Below, one piece after another: positions 51,797-60,650 of a stretch of DNA of 64,000 nt (its first letter is position 1; the number at the start of each line of letters is the position of its first letter). The translations under genes and the position numbers were made by a program. Under the pieces are notes generated by a model. It worked only from the letters and a program-made list of their open reading frames with translations, was not told where the DNA came from and searched no databases. Source of the DNA: Parapedobacter sp051400755 (GTDB lineage: Bacteria; Bacteroidota; Bacteroidia; Sphingobacteriales; Sphingobacteriaceae); NCBI RefSeq assembly GCF_051400755.1, contig NZ_JBLFFL010000002.1, positions 372,001 through 436,000 on the forward strand, given 5' to 3'.

Positions 51797-53137
51797 ATGG
51801 TAAAAGCAGACTTCGGATCTGATTTTCAGTGGGGCGTCTCCAGTGCCGCATTTCAAACGGAGGGCGCATGGGACGAGGCCGACAAAGGATTGTCTATATG
51901 GGATGTGTTTTCCAGCAAAAAGGGCAAGGTTAAACACGTTCACGATGCGCGCACAGCTTGTGATTTTTACAACCAATACCGAGACGATGTCGCGTTGATA
52001 AAGGGCATGCACATTCCGAATTTCCGTTTCTCGCTGTCATGGCCCCGTATCTTTCCCGATGGCGTCGGCCGATACAATGCCAGGGGGATGGATTTTTACG
52101 AGCGATTGGTAGACCATTGTCTGGAACAGGGCATTGTGCCGTGGGTGACCCTATACCATTGGGACCTCCCGCAAGCCTTGCAAGATAAGGGCGGGTGGAC
52201 CAATCGGGATGTGCTTGACTGGATATCGGAATATGCTGCCCGGGCAGTGAAAAGCCTGGGCGATCGCGTGCAGCACTGGATGGTGCTGAATGAGCCAGCC
52301 GTATTTACCGGTGCTGGTTATTTTTTTGGCGTGCATGCGCCCGGTCTCACCGGCTTGCGTAATTTCTTTCCGGCGGCGCACCATGCAGCTTTAGCCATGG
52401 GCACGGTGGGACGGCTCATGCGAGCGGAGATGAGCCGGGCCCGGATTGGCACCACCTTCAGCTGCTCAAGTATACACCCCTACAGCAGCAGGTGGCGTGA
52501 TGTGGATGCCGCTAAACGGGCCGATGCCTTGATTAACCGCCTCTTTATCGAGCCGGTATTGGGACTGGGCTACCCCACAGCTGATCTGAAGGCTCTGGGA
52601 GGGATCGAAAGCTACGTGCGGGCGGGAGATGAGGTGCTTTTGCCATTTGATTTTGACTTCATCGGCATCCAGAATTATACCCGTGAACTGGTACGGCACT
52701 CCTATTTTGTACCCTACCTGCAAGCACAGCTGGTACCAGCCAAAAAACGCAAGGTACCGCTCATCACCGAGATGGGATGGGAGGTGTATCCCGAGTCGAT
52801 CTATGAAATGATCAATAAATTCAGCGCCTATCCTAATGTGCCCGATATCTACATTACAGAAAACGGTGCGGCTTTTCCGGATACAGTCGAAAGCGGTGCC
52901 GTGCATGATGCGCTGCGCATTCAATACCTGCAAGATCACCTCGCACAGGTGCTGCGCGCCAAGCGCGAAGGGCTGAATGTGCATGGCTATTTTGTGTGGA
53001 CACTGCTCGACAATTTTGAATGGGCGGAGGGATACCATCCGCGATTCGGATTGGTGCATGTGGATTTCGAGACACAGCGGCGGATCGTAAAGGATTCCGG
53101 CAAATGGTATGGATCGTTTTTGGCAGATAACCCGTGA
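51797..53137 (+). CDS. Beta-glucosidase, glycoside hydrolase family 1
   Basis: The 446-residue GH1 enzyme has FQWGVSSAAFQTEGAWDEAD at the N-terminus, the acid/base Glu in VLNEPAVF (near residue 165) and the nucleophile Glu in YITENGAAF (near 355). No signal peptide is present, so it acts in the cytoplasm on imported beta-glucosides or glycosides made by the preceding transferase. The 4-nt spacing shows an operon. Exact substrate is unknown. Confidence 0.93.
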   Translation: MVKADFGSDFQWGVSSAAFQTEGAWDEADKGLSIWDVFSSKKGKVKHVHDARTACDFYNQYRDDVALIKGMHIPNFRFSLSWPRIFPDGVGRYNARGMDFYERLVDHCLEQGIVPWVTLYHWDLPQALQDKGGWTNRDVLDWISEYAARAVKSLGDRVQHWMVLNEPAVFTGAGYFFGVHAPGLTGLRNFFPAAHHAALAMGTVGRLMRAEMSRARIGTTFSCSSIHPYSSRWRDVDAAKRADALINRLFIEPVLGLGYPTADLKALGGIESYVRAGDEVLLPFDFDFIGIQNYTRELVRHSYFVPYLQAQLVPAKKRKVPLITEMGWEVYPESIYEMINKFSAYPNVPDIYITENGAAFPDTVESGAVHDALRIQYLQDHLAQVLRAKREGLNVHGYFVWTLLDNFEWAEGYHPRFGLVHVDFETQRRIVKDSGKWYGSFLADNP

Positions 53138-53267
53138 TCATGATTGTCAACGCTTTGCCATTTTGAACGAATATTTAGCGTCTCGATAGCGGCTGGCCGA
53201 TCATGGCACGGTTTTATACAACATCTTTCCAGTATTCGTTCGTTCCTTTGTTTTTATTTTGTGATCA

Positions 53268-53948
53268 GTGGCTGAGTTTTTAGATTTCTTGAACAACCTC
53301 ACCAATCCGGACTGGATTGTTGCACATGGCGGTCTTTATTTATTGTTGTTTATCGTTTTTGCCGAAACGGGTATTCTCATCGGGTTTTTCCTGCCGGGGG
53401 ATCCGATCTTGTTTATCGCGGGCATCATCATTGCCAACCTGACGCTTGGGCCGGTGGACTCCGTGCTTACATTGTTGTATTGGATCGCGCTGATCGGCGC
53501 TGCGGGCATCTTGGGCAACTTCGTAGGTTACTGGTGTGGCAAATACTTTGGGCATCGGCTGTTGAAACAGAAGGATAACTGGCTTTTCAAGAAGGAATAT
53601 ATTTTGAGAGCGCAGGAGTTTTACCATAAGCGGGGAGGGGTGGCGATCATCCTTGCACGTTTCTTGCCGGTGGTGCGCACGTTTGCCCCGATTGTGGCAG
53701 GCATCGTGGAAATGGACTTCAAGAAGTTTGCCCTGTATAACGTGGTGGGTGGCATCCTTTGGGTGGGCAGCCTGGTGACCTTGGGTTATCTCCTCGGCGA
53801 AAACGAATGGGTGCAAGAGAACCTGGAGTATGTGATCATGGGCATCGTGGTGCTGGCTACCGCGCCTGTACTGGTGAATATGATCACCGGAAAGAAAAAG
53901 CCTACGGCACTTGCCCAGGCTGAGGTGCTCGAGGAAGAGGAATACTAA
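53268..53948 (+). CDS. DedA-family membrane protein
   Basis: The 226-residue membrane protein is a paralogue of the one at 16746. It shows FAETGILIGFFLPGDPILFI near residue 40 and ARFLPVVRTFAPIVAGI near residue 130, the two conserved DedA motifs. Like the other copy it should be a lipid scramblase or flippase. The start is GTG at 53268. It stands alone. Confidence 0.9.
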   Translation: MAEFLDFLNNLTNPDWIVAHGGLYLLLFIVFAETGILIGFFLPGDPILFIAGIIIANLTLGPVDSVLTLLYWIALIGAAGILGNFVGYWCGKYFGHRLLKQKDNWLFKKEYILRAQEFYHKRGGVAIILARFLPVVRTFAPIVAGIVEMDFKKFALYNVVGGILWVGSLVTLGYLLGENEWVQENLEYVIMGIVVLATAPVLVNMITGKKKPTALAQAEVLEEEEY

Positions 53949-54030
53949 CGAACGTTCTCAAGCGTCAAAAGACATTTCGGCTTGTCTACGATCGAAGCCA
54001 AAATGATCCATTTAATTGGTCAGTAATATT

Positions 54031-54687
54031 TTACAGCGGTACAATCCCATTCTTAATGGCGTAGATGGCCAACCCCGTCCTGGTCTTTAATTGCAGCTTC
54101 TCACACAAGGCGTTGCGGTAGCCCTCAACCGTTCGGGGACTTACACACATTTCGTCGGCGATTTCGGCGTAGCTTTTTTCGGAGCAAACTTGTTTCAAAA
54201 ACTCGATTTCGCGGTTGGTTAGTTTCACGAACATGCGGATGGCTGAATCCTCGGTTAGCGCATGCACCGATTGCATGACCTTACGAGTAATCAATTCGTT
54301 GAAAAAGTAGCCCAATGCTAGTACATCGTCAAACGCCCGCCGCAGTTCGGTGGGCTCAGCATCCTTGAGTACATATCCTTTGGCCCCGTGCTTAATCATC
54401 TTGATAATGGCTGTTTCAGTATCCATGGTGCTCAAGGCCAGTGTTTTGACGGATGGATGATTTGTCCGAAGCCATTCAGCTGTGGTGTATCCGTCCATCT
54501 CGGGCATGGTGATGTCCAACAGGACAATATCCGGTAGCTGTGAGGTTTGTAAGCGGTTGATAAAATCCCGTCCGTTGGCTGCTTCAAACAGCACCTTGTA
54601 GCCGGGAAAATAATTGATGAGCGCGGCCAGTCCCTTGCGAAATAGGGCATGGTCATCTACAATGGCGATGTGCTTGGTATCAGGCAT
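54031..54687 (-). CDS. NarL/LuxR-type response regulator
   Basis: The 218-residue regulator has a receiver domain (IVDDHALFRKGLA, phospho-acceptor Asp in IVLLDITMPEMDG near 58, Lys in GYVLKDAEP) and a C-terminal LuxR helix-turn-helix (LTNREIEFLKQVCSEKSYAE, MCVSPRTVEGYRNALCEKLQ). It overlaps the upstream kinase gene by 31 nt. A decayed copy of its C-terminal end occurs at 60262-60318. Confidence 0.93.
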   Translation of the reverse strand: MPDTKHIAIVDDHALFRKGLAALINYFPGYKVLFEAANGRDFINRLQTSQLPDIVLLDITMPEMDGYTTAEWLRTNHPSVKTLALSTMDTETAIIKMIKHGAKGYVLKDAEPTELRRAFDDVLALGYFFNELITRKVMQSVHALTEDSAIRMFVKLTNREIEFLKQVCSEKSYAEIADEMCVSPRTVEGYRNALCEKLQLKTRTGLAIYAIKNGIVPL

Positions 54688-55463
54688 AAGGGTATTTCTA
54701 AGGTGATTGTGGTGCCTTGGTTAACGATACTGTTGATGGTGGCCGTGCCGCCGATCAGCGCGGCGCGACTGATGATGTTTTGCAGGCCCAGCCCGGTTTG
54801 ACCGGCGCTTGCCGGATCAAAGCCGCTTCCATCGTCGCGGATTGCGATGCTTACTCCATTCTCGTCGAAGTCAAACGCTACATGGATTTCATGGGCTTTA
54901 GCGTGTTTCAATACATTTTGGAGGCTTTCCTGGATAATGCGGAACAGGATGATTTTAGATTGCTCAGGCAACGGCCTTTCTGTACCCTTGATCGCTGTGG
55001 TACATTTCATCACGCCTCCCCGACTCATCCGCTGCAATTCTTGCGATACGGCTTGGGATAGGGTGACCTGCTGCAGGCGCTCGCTGCTGAGGCTCTTGGC
55101 GATGTCGCGCAGATCGGCCATTGCCTGGCCGACGTTGTGCTTGATCTCCTCGAGCAGGGTTTTATCTATCTGCTCATGCTGCTCGGCAATGTTCAGCTGT
55201 ACCTTGGCAAGGCTGAGCAATTGCCCCACGTTGTCGTGTATTTCCCGGCTGATGGTGTTGAAGGTCGCTTCCTGCATTTCCAAGCGCGCCTGGAGGAGTT
55301 GTTTGTGATAGGCTTCATCCATGGTTTGCTTTTCTTGGTGGTGCTGGAATTTTTTTTTCTGGTGATACAGCATGGTAAAGACAATCACCCCCACAAGAAG
55401 GATAAATAAGACAACGCCTGAACAGATAACGATCAGGATTTCCTGGTATTGATCATTTGACAT
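54657..55463 (-). CDS. NarX-type sensor histidine kinase, short form
   Basis: The 268-residue kinase has a single N-terminal membrane helix (about residues 8-30), a coiled coil, a HisKA_3 dimerisation domain with the phospho-acceptor His in ISREIHDNVGQLLSL, and an HATPase domain (ESLQNVLKHAKA, RDDGSGFDP, TGLGLQNI). It has no periplasmic sensor domain, so the signal probably comes from the adjacent multi-helix membrane protein, whose gene overlaps its start. ATG 55463 is chosen, placing the helix at the N-terminus. Confidence 0.92.
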   Translation of the reverse strand: MSNDQYQEILIVICSGVVLFILLVGVIVFTMLYHQKKKFQHHQEKQTMDEAYHKQLLQARLEMQEATFNTISREIHDNVGQLLSLAKVQLNIAEQHEQIDKTLLEEIKHNVGQAMADLRDIAKSLSSERLQQVTLSQAVSQELQRMSRGGVMKCTTAIKGTERPLPEQSKIILFRIIQESLQNVLKHAKAHEIHVAFDFDENGVSIAIRDDGSGFDPASAGQTGLGLQNIISRAALIGGTATINSIVNQGTTITLEIPLCLIPSTSPL

Positions 55464-56083
55464 AAATATGCATAGCAAAATAGCGAATACATCACAATGT
55501 TGGAAATCTGAAGTAATTGCTTTAAGAAATTCGCCAGCGTAGCATGGTTTTTAGTCAAGAAATTGAACATGCCCATATAAGGCAGTCCACAGGTGTAAAA
55601 GAAAACCAAGCCTACAGCTATCCAAAAATCGCTGTAAAATCGGTATCGGATGGTACCTTCATTTACAAGCGTTTGATAACAGAAGAGGATAGCCCACAAA
55701 ACCGTGAACAAACCACCGACGGTGTACACATAGCTGTTCCATTCGTCGATTTCAAACAGAAAGAAAACGACAGCATACCAAAAAACGGGATATACATACA
55801 GAAACCCGTTAATGAGATAGCCAACATGTCTGGATCGAATGATTTGCTTGAAATAATATGCGTAAAACATATACTCCGCCAGCATGAAGAAATTATAGCG
55901 TTGTACATTGCTTTTTGGTCCAGAAATTTCGATTTGCAAAAAAGTGCTCCATTCTATCAGACTGGTATATATCAGTAATACAGCGAGTACGTTTAGTTGG
56001 AAGGGAAAGCCACGTCTTATGCCTATGATGCCGAATACGGTCGCAAGTGACAACAAAAAAAGATAGGTGTAATGTAAATACAT
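55433..56083 (-). CDS. Multi-spanning membrane protein linked to the two-component system
   Basis: The 216-residue protein has six to seven predicted helices and aromatic-rich loops, with no recognised family. It lies directly upstream of the short kinase and overlaps its start by about 31 nt, so the two are translationally coupled. It may be the membrane sensor for the kinase, which lacks an extracytoplasmic domain (inference). Confidence 0.7.
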   Translation of the reverse strand: MYLHYTYLFLLSLATVFGIIGIRRGFPFQLNVLAVLLIYTSLIEWSTFLQIEISGPKSNVQRYNFFMLAEYMFYAYYFKQIIRSRHVGYLINGFLYVYPVFWYAVVFFLFEIDEWNSYVYTVGGLFTVLWAILFCYQTLVNEGTIRYRFYSDFWIAVGLVFFYTCGLPYMGMFNFLTKNHATLANFLKQLLQISNIVMYSLFCYAYLCQMINTRKS

Positions 56084-56116
56084 ACCTTACCAAAATTTGA
56101 GAACGTCCAGTACCCA

Positions 56117-56917
56117 CTATAACGTGCTTCCTTTGTCCGGATACGGCGGGATTGGAAATGCTGTATCCTGTGCGCCAAGGAATGGTACGCCTTTTTCGGG
56201 GTAGCGGGGATCAACTCCTTCTAGATGATGGTCTTCATGTTTTGCGTCGGTAAACACAAAAAGAATGGTCAATCGTTGGCAGTAGCGATGTCCATGCTCG
56301 CTCTGCACCGGGACATTAGTGTACGAAGCGATATAGATTTTGATGCCCGACACGCCGTATTGATTATTCAGTTGATAGTCGATTTCGTCCCTGATTTCCT
56401 TTATATGGCATTGATTAAAAAAAATCTGCTTGGTCTCCAGCAGTTGTTCCTTGATATCGTCTTCACATAAGGTGGGGGTCAGCTTGTCTCGCTTGGTATC
56501 CAGATAGTTGGTAATCAGTATTTTTGCTTCCTGTGGTGCTATTGATATCGCTCCTTTTTGCGGATGAACCATATAAAATGAGTCGGGGATATCGGTGTCT
56601 ACCCCCGCTATGTTCTTAGTGGGTGCGTAGACGAGTGCGAGTTTACCATCGTTATCCGGATCTCCATGTTTCCCATACGAGCCGAAGTATACCCGGACCC
56701 CGTCGGCCCCCGCTATTTTCATCAAGGTATCAAATAGTTCCAGTATTACAGCGGCCTTGGGATAATAGAAATATATCCGCTCCTGATGGTTTGGATTAAG
56801 CGCGCTGACGACGCGGTCCAAGTGTTTTTTTTTGTGGTCTTTATACCACATTATTCGCGATGTGGCAGTTTCTTGTGAGACATACGTCCGATGCGGAAAA
56901 GGTGTTTGCGGTTCCAT
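56117..56917 (-). CDS. Unknown soluble protein with an internal duplication
   Basis: The 266-residue protein has no signal peptide and no recognised family. Two segments resemble each other: GVRVYFGSYG, later LALVYAPTKN (about residues 80-115), and GIKIYIASYT, later LTILFVFTDA (about 195-235). Each is preceded by a helix with Asp/Glu-rich residues, so the chain probably contains two copies of one alpha/beta domain. The ATG at 56917 fits the start of the structured region; a longer frame to 57019 has a low-complexity N-terminus. It is the first gene of the membrane protein-kinase-regulator operon. Confidence 0.65.
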   Translation of the reverse strand: MEPQTPFPHRTYVSQETATSRIMWYKDHKKKHLDRVVSALNPNHQERIYFYYPKAAVILELFDTLMKIAGADGVRVYFGSYGKHGDPDNDGKLALVYAPTKNIAGVDTDIPDSFYMVHPQKGAISIAPQEAKILITNYLDTKRDKLTPTLCEDDIKEQLLETKQIFFNQCHIKEIRDEIDYQLNNQYGVSGIKIYIASYTNVPVQSEHGHRYCQRLTILFVFTDAKHEDHHLEGVDPRYPEKGVPFLGAQDTAFPIPPYPDKGSTL

Positions 56918-57093
56918 GCAATGAAATTTTGGTGTTGATTGTTTATGTTGATTAATCCGTTTGCCAATATACGGACATTCCCCGCGGTTTTCGCGTATTT
57001 TTTGTTTTTCCGTGATCATACGGAGAAGGGAAGCGGGTTTTTACGGGGGGCAGATCAAGGGGTGATACGCTATTGTGCGTGTATCGGTCCGTG

Positions 57094-57101
57094 TAGATTT
57101 G
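57094..57101 (+). promoter_or_regulatory. -7 promoter element of the porin-like gene
   Basis: TAGATTTG matches TAnnTTTG. A TTG at 57073-57075 lies 18 nt upstream, close to -33 spacing. The start codon is at 57136. Confidence 0.55.
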
Positions 57102-57135
57102 CCCTCAACTTATCATTCAATTTAAATTTTAAACC

Positions 57136-57795
57136 ATGAGAAAATTATTTTTATCTACACTGTTACTGACCAGCCTGGCCCGACTTTCGGTTGCTCAAGA
57201 ATCGCCTGTTAAATTTGGGGTGAAAGCGGGTATTAACCTACCGACCATCTCGCTGTCTGGAGAGGCCCTTCCAGATGAGTACCAGGATTACTTGAAGTCC
57301 TCCGCGTCGTTTTATTTCGGAGCAACGGCTGATTTTTTTATTAACGCGAATTTCAGCATCCAACCGGGCCTTACCTTGTCTGGTAAAGGATATAAGTTGA
57401 GTGAAGAGGAAGCTGGATATGCTTACCATGAAACATGGAATGTCATGTATCTGGAAATCCCCGTAAATGCTGTGGGTCGGTTTGATGTTGGGCCCGGTGA
57501 AGTGTTTGTAGGCGCTGGGCCATATTATGGTTTTGCAGTAAGCGGTAAGTCTAAATGGGAGGAAGAGTACGAGGGCGAGTCCGATTCGGGGGAGGAAGAT
57601 ATTGAGTTTGGAAGTGATGACGAGGCCGATTGGAAGCAGGGGGATTTCGGCCTGAACCTGTTGGCGGGCTATGCGCTGACCAACGGCTTGAATGTCCATC
57701 TTGGATACGGACTCGGGTTGAGTAATCTAAGTAATGGAACTGATGTGAAGATGAGTAACCGGGTGTTTTCCATCGGTGTTGGGTTTTCATTTTAA
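57136..57795 (+). CDS. Outer-membrane beta-barrel (porin-like) protein
   Basis: The 219-residue protein has a signal peptide (MRKLFLSTLLLTSLARLSVA) and the alternating pattern of a small barrel starting VKFGVKAGINLPTI and ending in VFSIGVGFSF, with a terminal Phe typical of outer-membrane proteins. An acidic loop (EEEYEGESDSGEEDIEFGSD) lies near residue 150. It belongs to the PorT-like/OmpA-barrel group of Bacteroidota; function unknown. It begins a run of three envelope genes. Confidence 0.82.
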   Translation: MRKLFLSTLLLTSLARLSVAQESPVKFGVKAGINLPTISLSGEALPDEYQDYLKSSASFYFGATADFFINANFSIQPGLTLSGKGYKLSEEEAGYAYHETWNVMYLEIPVNAVGRFDVGPGEVFVGAGPYYGFAVSGKSKWEEEYEGESDSGEEDIEFGSDDEADWKQGDFGLNLLAGYALTNGLNVHLGYGLGLSNLSNGTDVKMSNRVFSIGVGFSF

Positions 57796-57806
57796 TAATC
57801 AAGATC

Positions 57807-59309
57807 ATGAGAAAACAATTATTATTGACGTCGCAGGTGATCAGGATGCTTTTATGCTTCGGTATGGGCGTGCTGATGGTTTCATTCCTTTCCTGCAAAA
57901 AGGACAACAACGAGGAGATTGACGAACCACGAGGGGCGGTACAAGTGAATTTTTACCAGCCGTCATCCCTTGAGGAGGAATATAATAAACCGCAGATAAC
58001 CATCAAGGATGAAACGTTTCAGCTAACTGCTATTGGTCATAATGCCAATGGCATACCACAGCGCATCGAAAAGATTTATCTTGCTGATGAGGAAAGTATG
58101 ACGGAATGGATGGTCATATTGGACGACCAAGGGGATCCCGCATTCCTTTATGGGGTAAATACCGCAACAAACGAGCGGTTGCCAGACCTCTACTGGTATT
58201 TAAAGGAAAGTTCAACGGTTTCGTACCTTCGGTACTATTCGTACGATTGGGAAAATCGCTTGGGAACGTTATTGTATGAAGTGAAAACCACAAACGGTAG
58301 CGATGAAGTGACCTTTGGCGGGGATTTAAACGCTTCTTTGACTCCCTCGATGTCGGTTGAACCACGGTTGTCTTCAGTCGCCATTGCGGGTGAAAAGAAG
58401 TCTAAAAACAATGCGTTCAAAACGCCTGCCTTTGATTTGATGACTCGTCAATTGGCAGTACTACCCGCCGGGGCGCGTGGCCTTGTTGCAGCATCCAACG
58501 GCGATGAAACGATGGATGAGGCATTTGACCGGCAAACGAGAGAACTGCTAAGCAGTCTTCAGTCGCTTAAAGATGAGCTGTTTGATAAGCTCTGCAATGT
58601 GAGTGAGCTTTCAGGGAGCGGAAACGCGGGATGCAGTATTTTGGATGTACTTAAAACGGTTACCGACCGCCAAATTTTTGATGACGTGGTTGAAGCTCAC
58701 CATGAACACCAGGAGCATAGTGACCCGTCGGTAAGTGAAGTGTATTCAGGAAGCATGTTTAATATAGATTTCGGGGTATTCAATGCAAGCAATATCCACG
58801 ACAATCTGGGGAGACATTTTAATGATATTTGGGGAAGCGTGCAGGAGACGGATATTGAGCGTATATTCCAGACACTTGAAGCACTGGCTTATACGGATAC
58901 ACAGGATCTTGATGATCTCACCGATTCCCGTGGCGTAGTACATGTCGCATTGTCGTGGAATAGCACATCTGATATCGATTTGCATGTTGTGGACCCCTTT
59001 GGCGAACGCGTATTCTTTCAAGTGCCAACTTCCCAGTCAGGAGGATATCTCGATCGGGATGACGTAGATGGGTACGGTCCTGAAAATATTTATTGGCCCG
59101 ATCATGCGCCCGATGGTACCTATGTCGTGTATATTCACTATTACGGCGTATTGAATGGTTCGGTACCAGCGCCGAGTACAGCATGTCAGGTGAAAATCGT
59201 CAATGGACTTGGTAGTAGCTTTGCTGCGCAAACCGATTTATGGTATGTCGACCAAATGACCGAAATTACCAAAATCACCAAACAAGGAAATCAGCTCACA
59301 TTTCATTAG
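57807..59309 (+). CDS. Lipoprotein with C-terminal DUF2135 (YfaP-like) domain
   Basis: The 500-residue lipoprotein has a lipobox (VSFLSC, Cys near residue 30) followed by KKDNNEE. The N-terminal 350 residues are not recognised. Residues of about 390-480 match the DUF2135/YfaP beta-sandwich: VALSWNSTSDIDLHVVDPFG and WPDHAPDGTYVVYIHYYG. In other bacteria this domain is found near secreted von Willebrand-like or alpha-2-macroglobulin proteins. It lies 11 nt after the porin-like gene. Confidence 0.75.
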   Translation: MRKQLLLTSQVIRMLLCFGMGVLMVSFLSCKKDNNEEIDEPRGAVQVNFYQPSSLEEEYNKPQITIKDETFQLTAIGHNANGIPQRIEKIYLADEESMTEWMVILDDQGDPAFLYGVNTATNERLPDLYWYLKESSTVSYLRYYSYDWENRLGTLLYEVKTTNGSDEVTFGGDLNASLTPSMSVEPRLSSVAIAGEKKSKNNAFKTPAFDLMTRQLAVLPAGARGLVAASNGDETMDEAFDRQTRELLSSLQSLKDELFDKLCNVSELSGSGNAGCSILDVLKTVTDRQIFDDVVEAHHEHQEHSDPSVSEVYSGSMFNIDFGVFNASNIHDNLGRHFNDIWGSVQETDIERIFQTLEALAYTDTQDLDDLTDSRGVVHVALSWNSTSDIDLHVVDPFGERVFFQVPTSQSGGYLDRDDVDGYGPENIYWPDHAPDGTYVVYIHYYGVLNGSVPAPSTACQVKIVNGLGSSFAAQTDLWYVDQMTEITKITKQGNQLTFH

Positions 59310-59362
59310 TGGTTTGATCATAGACTGTCTCTCCTTTTTTAAACCGTATCACATACTAAATC

Positions 59363-60169
59363 ATGAAAAAACAATTGTTTTTATTGACATTGCTGTTGTC
59401 AACCATTACCTGGAGTTATGCCCAGATCACCCGCAATGAAACCAAGCTGAGCCGTGGCTATCTGAGGCTTGGTTTCAGCAATTTCGGACAGGAACTGAAA
59501 GATGACCTGTCTAATTTTTCTGTAAATGGGGGTAGCGGGGTGGATGGCGAAGCGTCTGCCCTGAGCAACGTGTTAGATGGCCGTTATGGAGCCAAGCGCG
59601 GCTATGTGTTCGAATTCGGCCGCAATTACTACTTCAATAAAACCAGCCTCTTGCCGGCGTTTGATACCAAGATTGGTCTGGATTGGACACAGTTATCGCT
59701 CGTATACAATAAATTGGATTGGAGCAATTTTGCCGAACGGGATATCGACAATGGTTATGAAGTAGACGAGACATCATTCTTTGCGGGCTCCGCTTCTACA
59801 AAATTGGGCCCGGTAATCTCCATTAATTTGATTGGTAAGCTGGTGGTAGATGTAAGGGCTCAACTGGCAGCGACCTACTATTTCAATTCGCTGAACTATT
59901 ATGCGTATAATCCTGAGGATGACGACGAGAAGTACTTTTCATTCATGCCGATAGATGCCGAAGATGAGGAAAGTTTTTCGGCGGTCACCAAGGCCGGGAA
60001 TTTTGGAATCAAGCAAAACTACGGCGCTACGGTGCGTTTCGGAGGACTTGGTTTGGCCTTAGATTACTTCCCCGGATCTATTAAAGCAGAGTACACCTCA
60101 AACGAAGGGGACGGTGAGGAGAAATTCAAGAACAATATCTTTCAAATCAAGCTGAGCCTGATGCTGTAA
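59363..60169 (+). CDS. Predicted outer-membrane beta-barrel protein
   Basis: The 268-residue protein has a signal peptide (MKKQLFLLTLLLSTITWSYA) and repeated amphipathic strands, with acidic loops (YNPEDDDEKYFSFMPID). No family is recognised. It ends in LSLML rather than Phe. It follows the YfaP-like lipoprotein gene by 53 nt and precedes a strong terminator, so the three genes from 57136 probably form one operon. Confidence 0.7.
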   Translation: MKKQLFLLTLLLSTITWSYAQITRNETKLSRGYLRLGFSNFGQELKDDLSNFSVNGGSGVDGEASALSNVLDGRYGAKRGYVFEFGRNYYFNKTSLLPAFDTKIGLDWTQLSLVYNKLDWSNFAERDIDNGYEVDETSFFAGSASTKLGPVISINLIGKLVVDVRAQLAATYYFNSLNYYAYNPEDDDEKYFSFMPIDAEDEESFSAVTKAGNFGIKQNYGATVRFGGLGLALDYFPGSIKAEYTSNEGDGEEKFKNNIFQIKLSLML

Positions 60170-60192
60170 ATCGAAGTGCCTTTGACTGACGT

Positions 60193-60230
60193 TCGCCAAG
60201 TGCCCGCTTTTCGGTGCTTGGCGATTTTTT
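60193..60230 (+). terminator. Intrinsic terminator of the envelope-gene operon
   Basis: A 12-bp stem with two G-U pairs (TCGCCAAGTGCC against GGTGCTTGGCGA) and a GC-containing loop precedes a T-rich tail. Confidence 0.85.
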
Positions 60231-60261
60231 GATGATAACGCGATAATGACTTATCGCTGGA

Positions 60262-60318
60262 CAATCCCATTCATGTCGCATAGATAGTAAATCTCGTGCG
60301 GGTCTTTAATTGCAACTT
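60262..60318 (-). pseudogene. Remnant of a NarL-type regulator C-terminus
   Basis: The minus strand reads KLQLKTRTRFTIYAT then a stop and MGL. The intact regulator at 54031-54687 ends KLQLKTRTGLAIYAIKNGIV. The two DNA stretches (60261-60319 and 54041-54100) align over about 60 nt with one gap and many scattered changes. This is the decayed tail of a second regulator gene. Confidence 0.65.
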
Positions 60319-60319
60319 C

Positions 60320-60553
60320 ATGAACCTGATATTTCATTTGTTATGTAAGTTATTCGTCGTGACCCTTGGATTGGCCCTGGGTGTGGTGGTGATCTGCATG
60401 TATGTTAGGAAGGCGAGCGACGCGATCATCCGCAGCGAAACGATACCCCTGGATTCCATTCAACAACCCCCTGTCTCCAGCGATACGGCTGTCGATGATC
60501 ACGAAAATAGCGGGTACGAAAACGGATACATGTGCTTCATGGATTTGTATTAG
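60320..60553 (+). CDS. Small membrane protein, unknown
   Basis: The 77-residue protein has one membrane helix at residues 5-28 (LLCKLFVVTLGLALGVVVIC) and an acidic C-terminal half. No family is recognised. An earlier in-frame ATG (60296) lies within the regulator remnant, so 60320 is preferred. It may be real or a chance frame; the hydrophobic segment with flanking charges favours a real protein. Confidence 0.5.
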   Translation: MNLIFHLLCKLFVVTLGLALGVVVICMYVRKASDAIIRSETIPLDSIQQPPVSSDTAVDDHENSGYENGYMCFMDLY

Positions 60554-60620
60554 TGGGTTTGTTGCAACAACTTAGTAGGTTTGTTACGATAACAGGGCTG
60601 GGCAGCATGAAAGGATTTCT

Positions 60621-60628
60621 TACCTTTG
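60621..60628 (+). promoter_or_regulatory. -7 promoter element of the MFS gene
   Basis: TACCTTTG matches TAnnTTTG exactly, 23 nt before the ATG at 60651. Confidence 0.55.
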
Positions 60629-60650
60629 TGCAAACGTCATTTTCGTGCTC

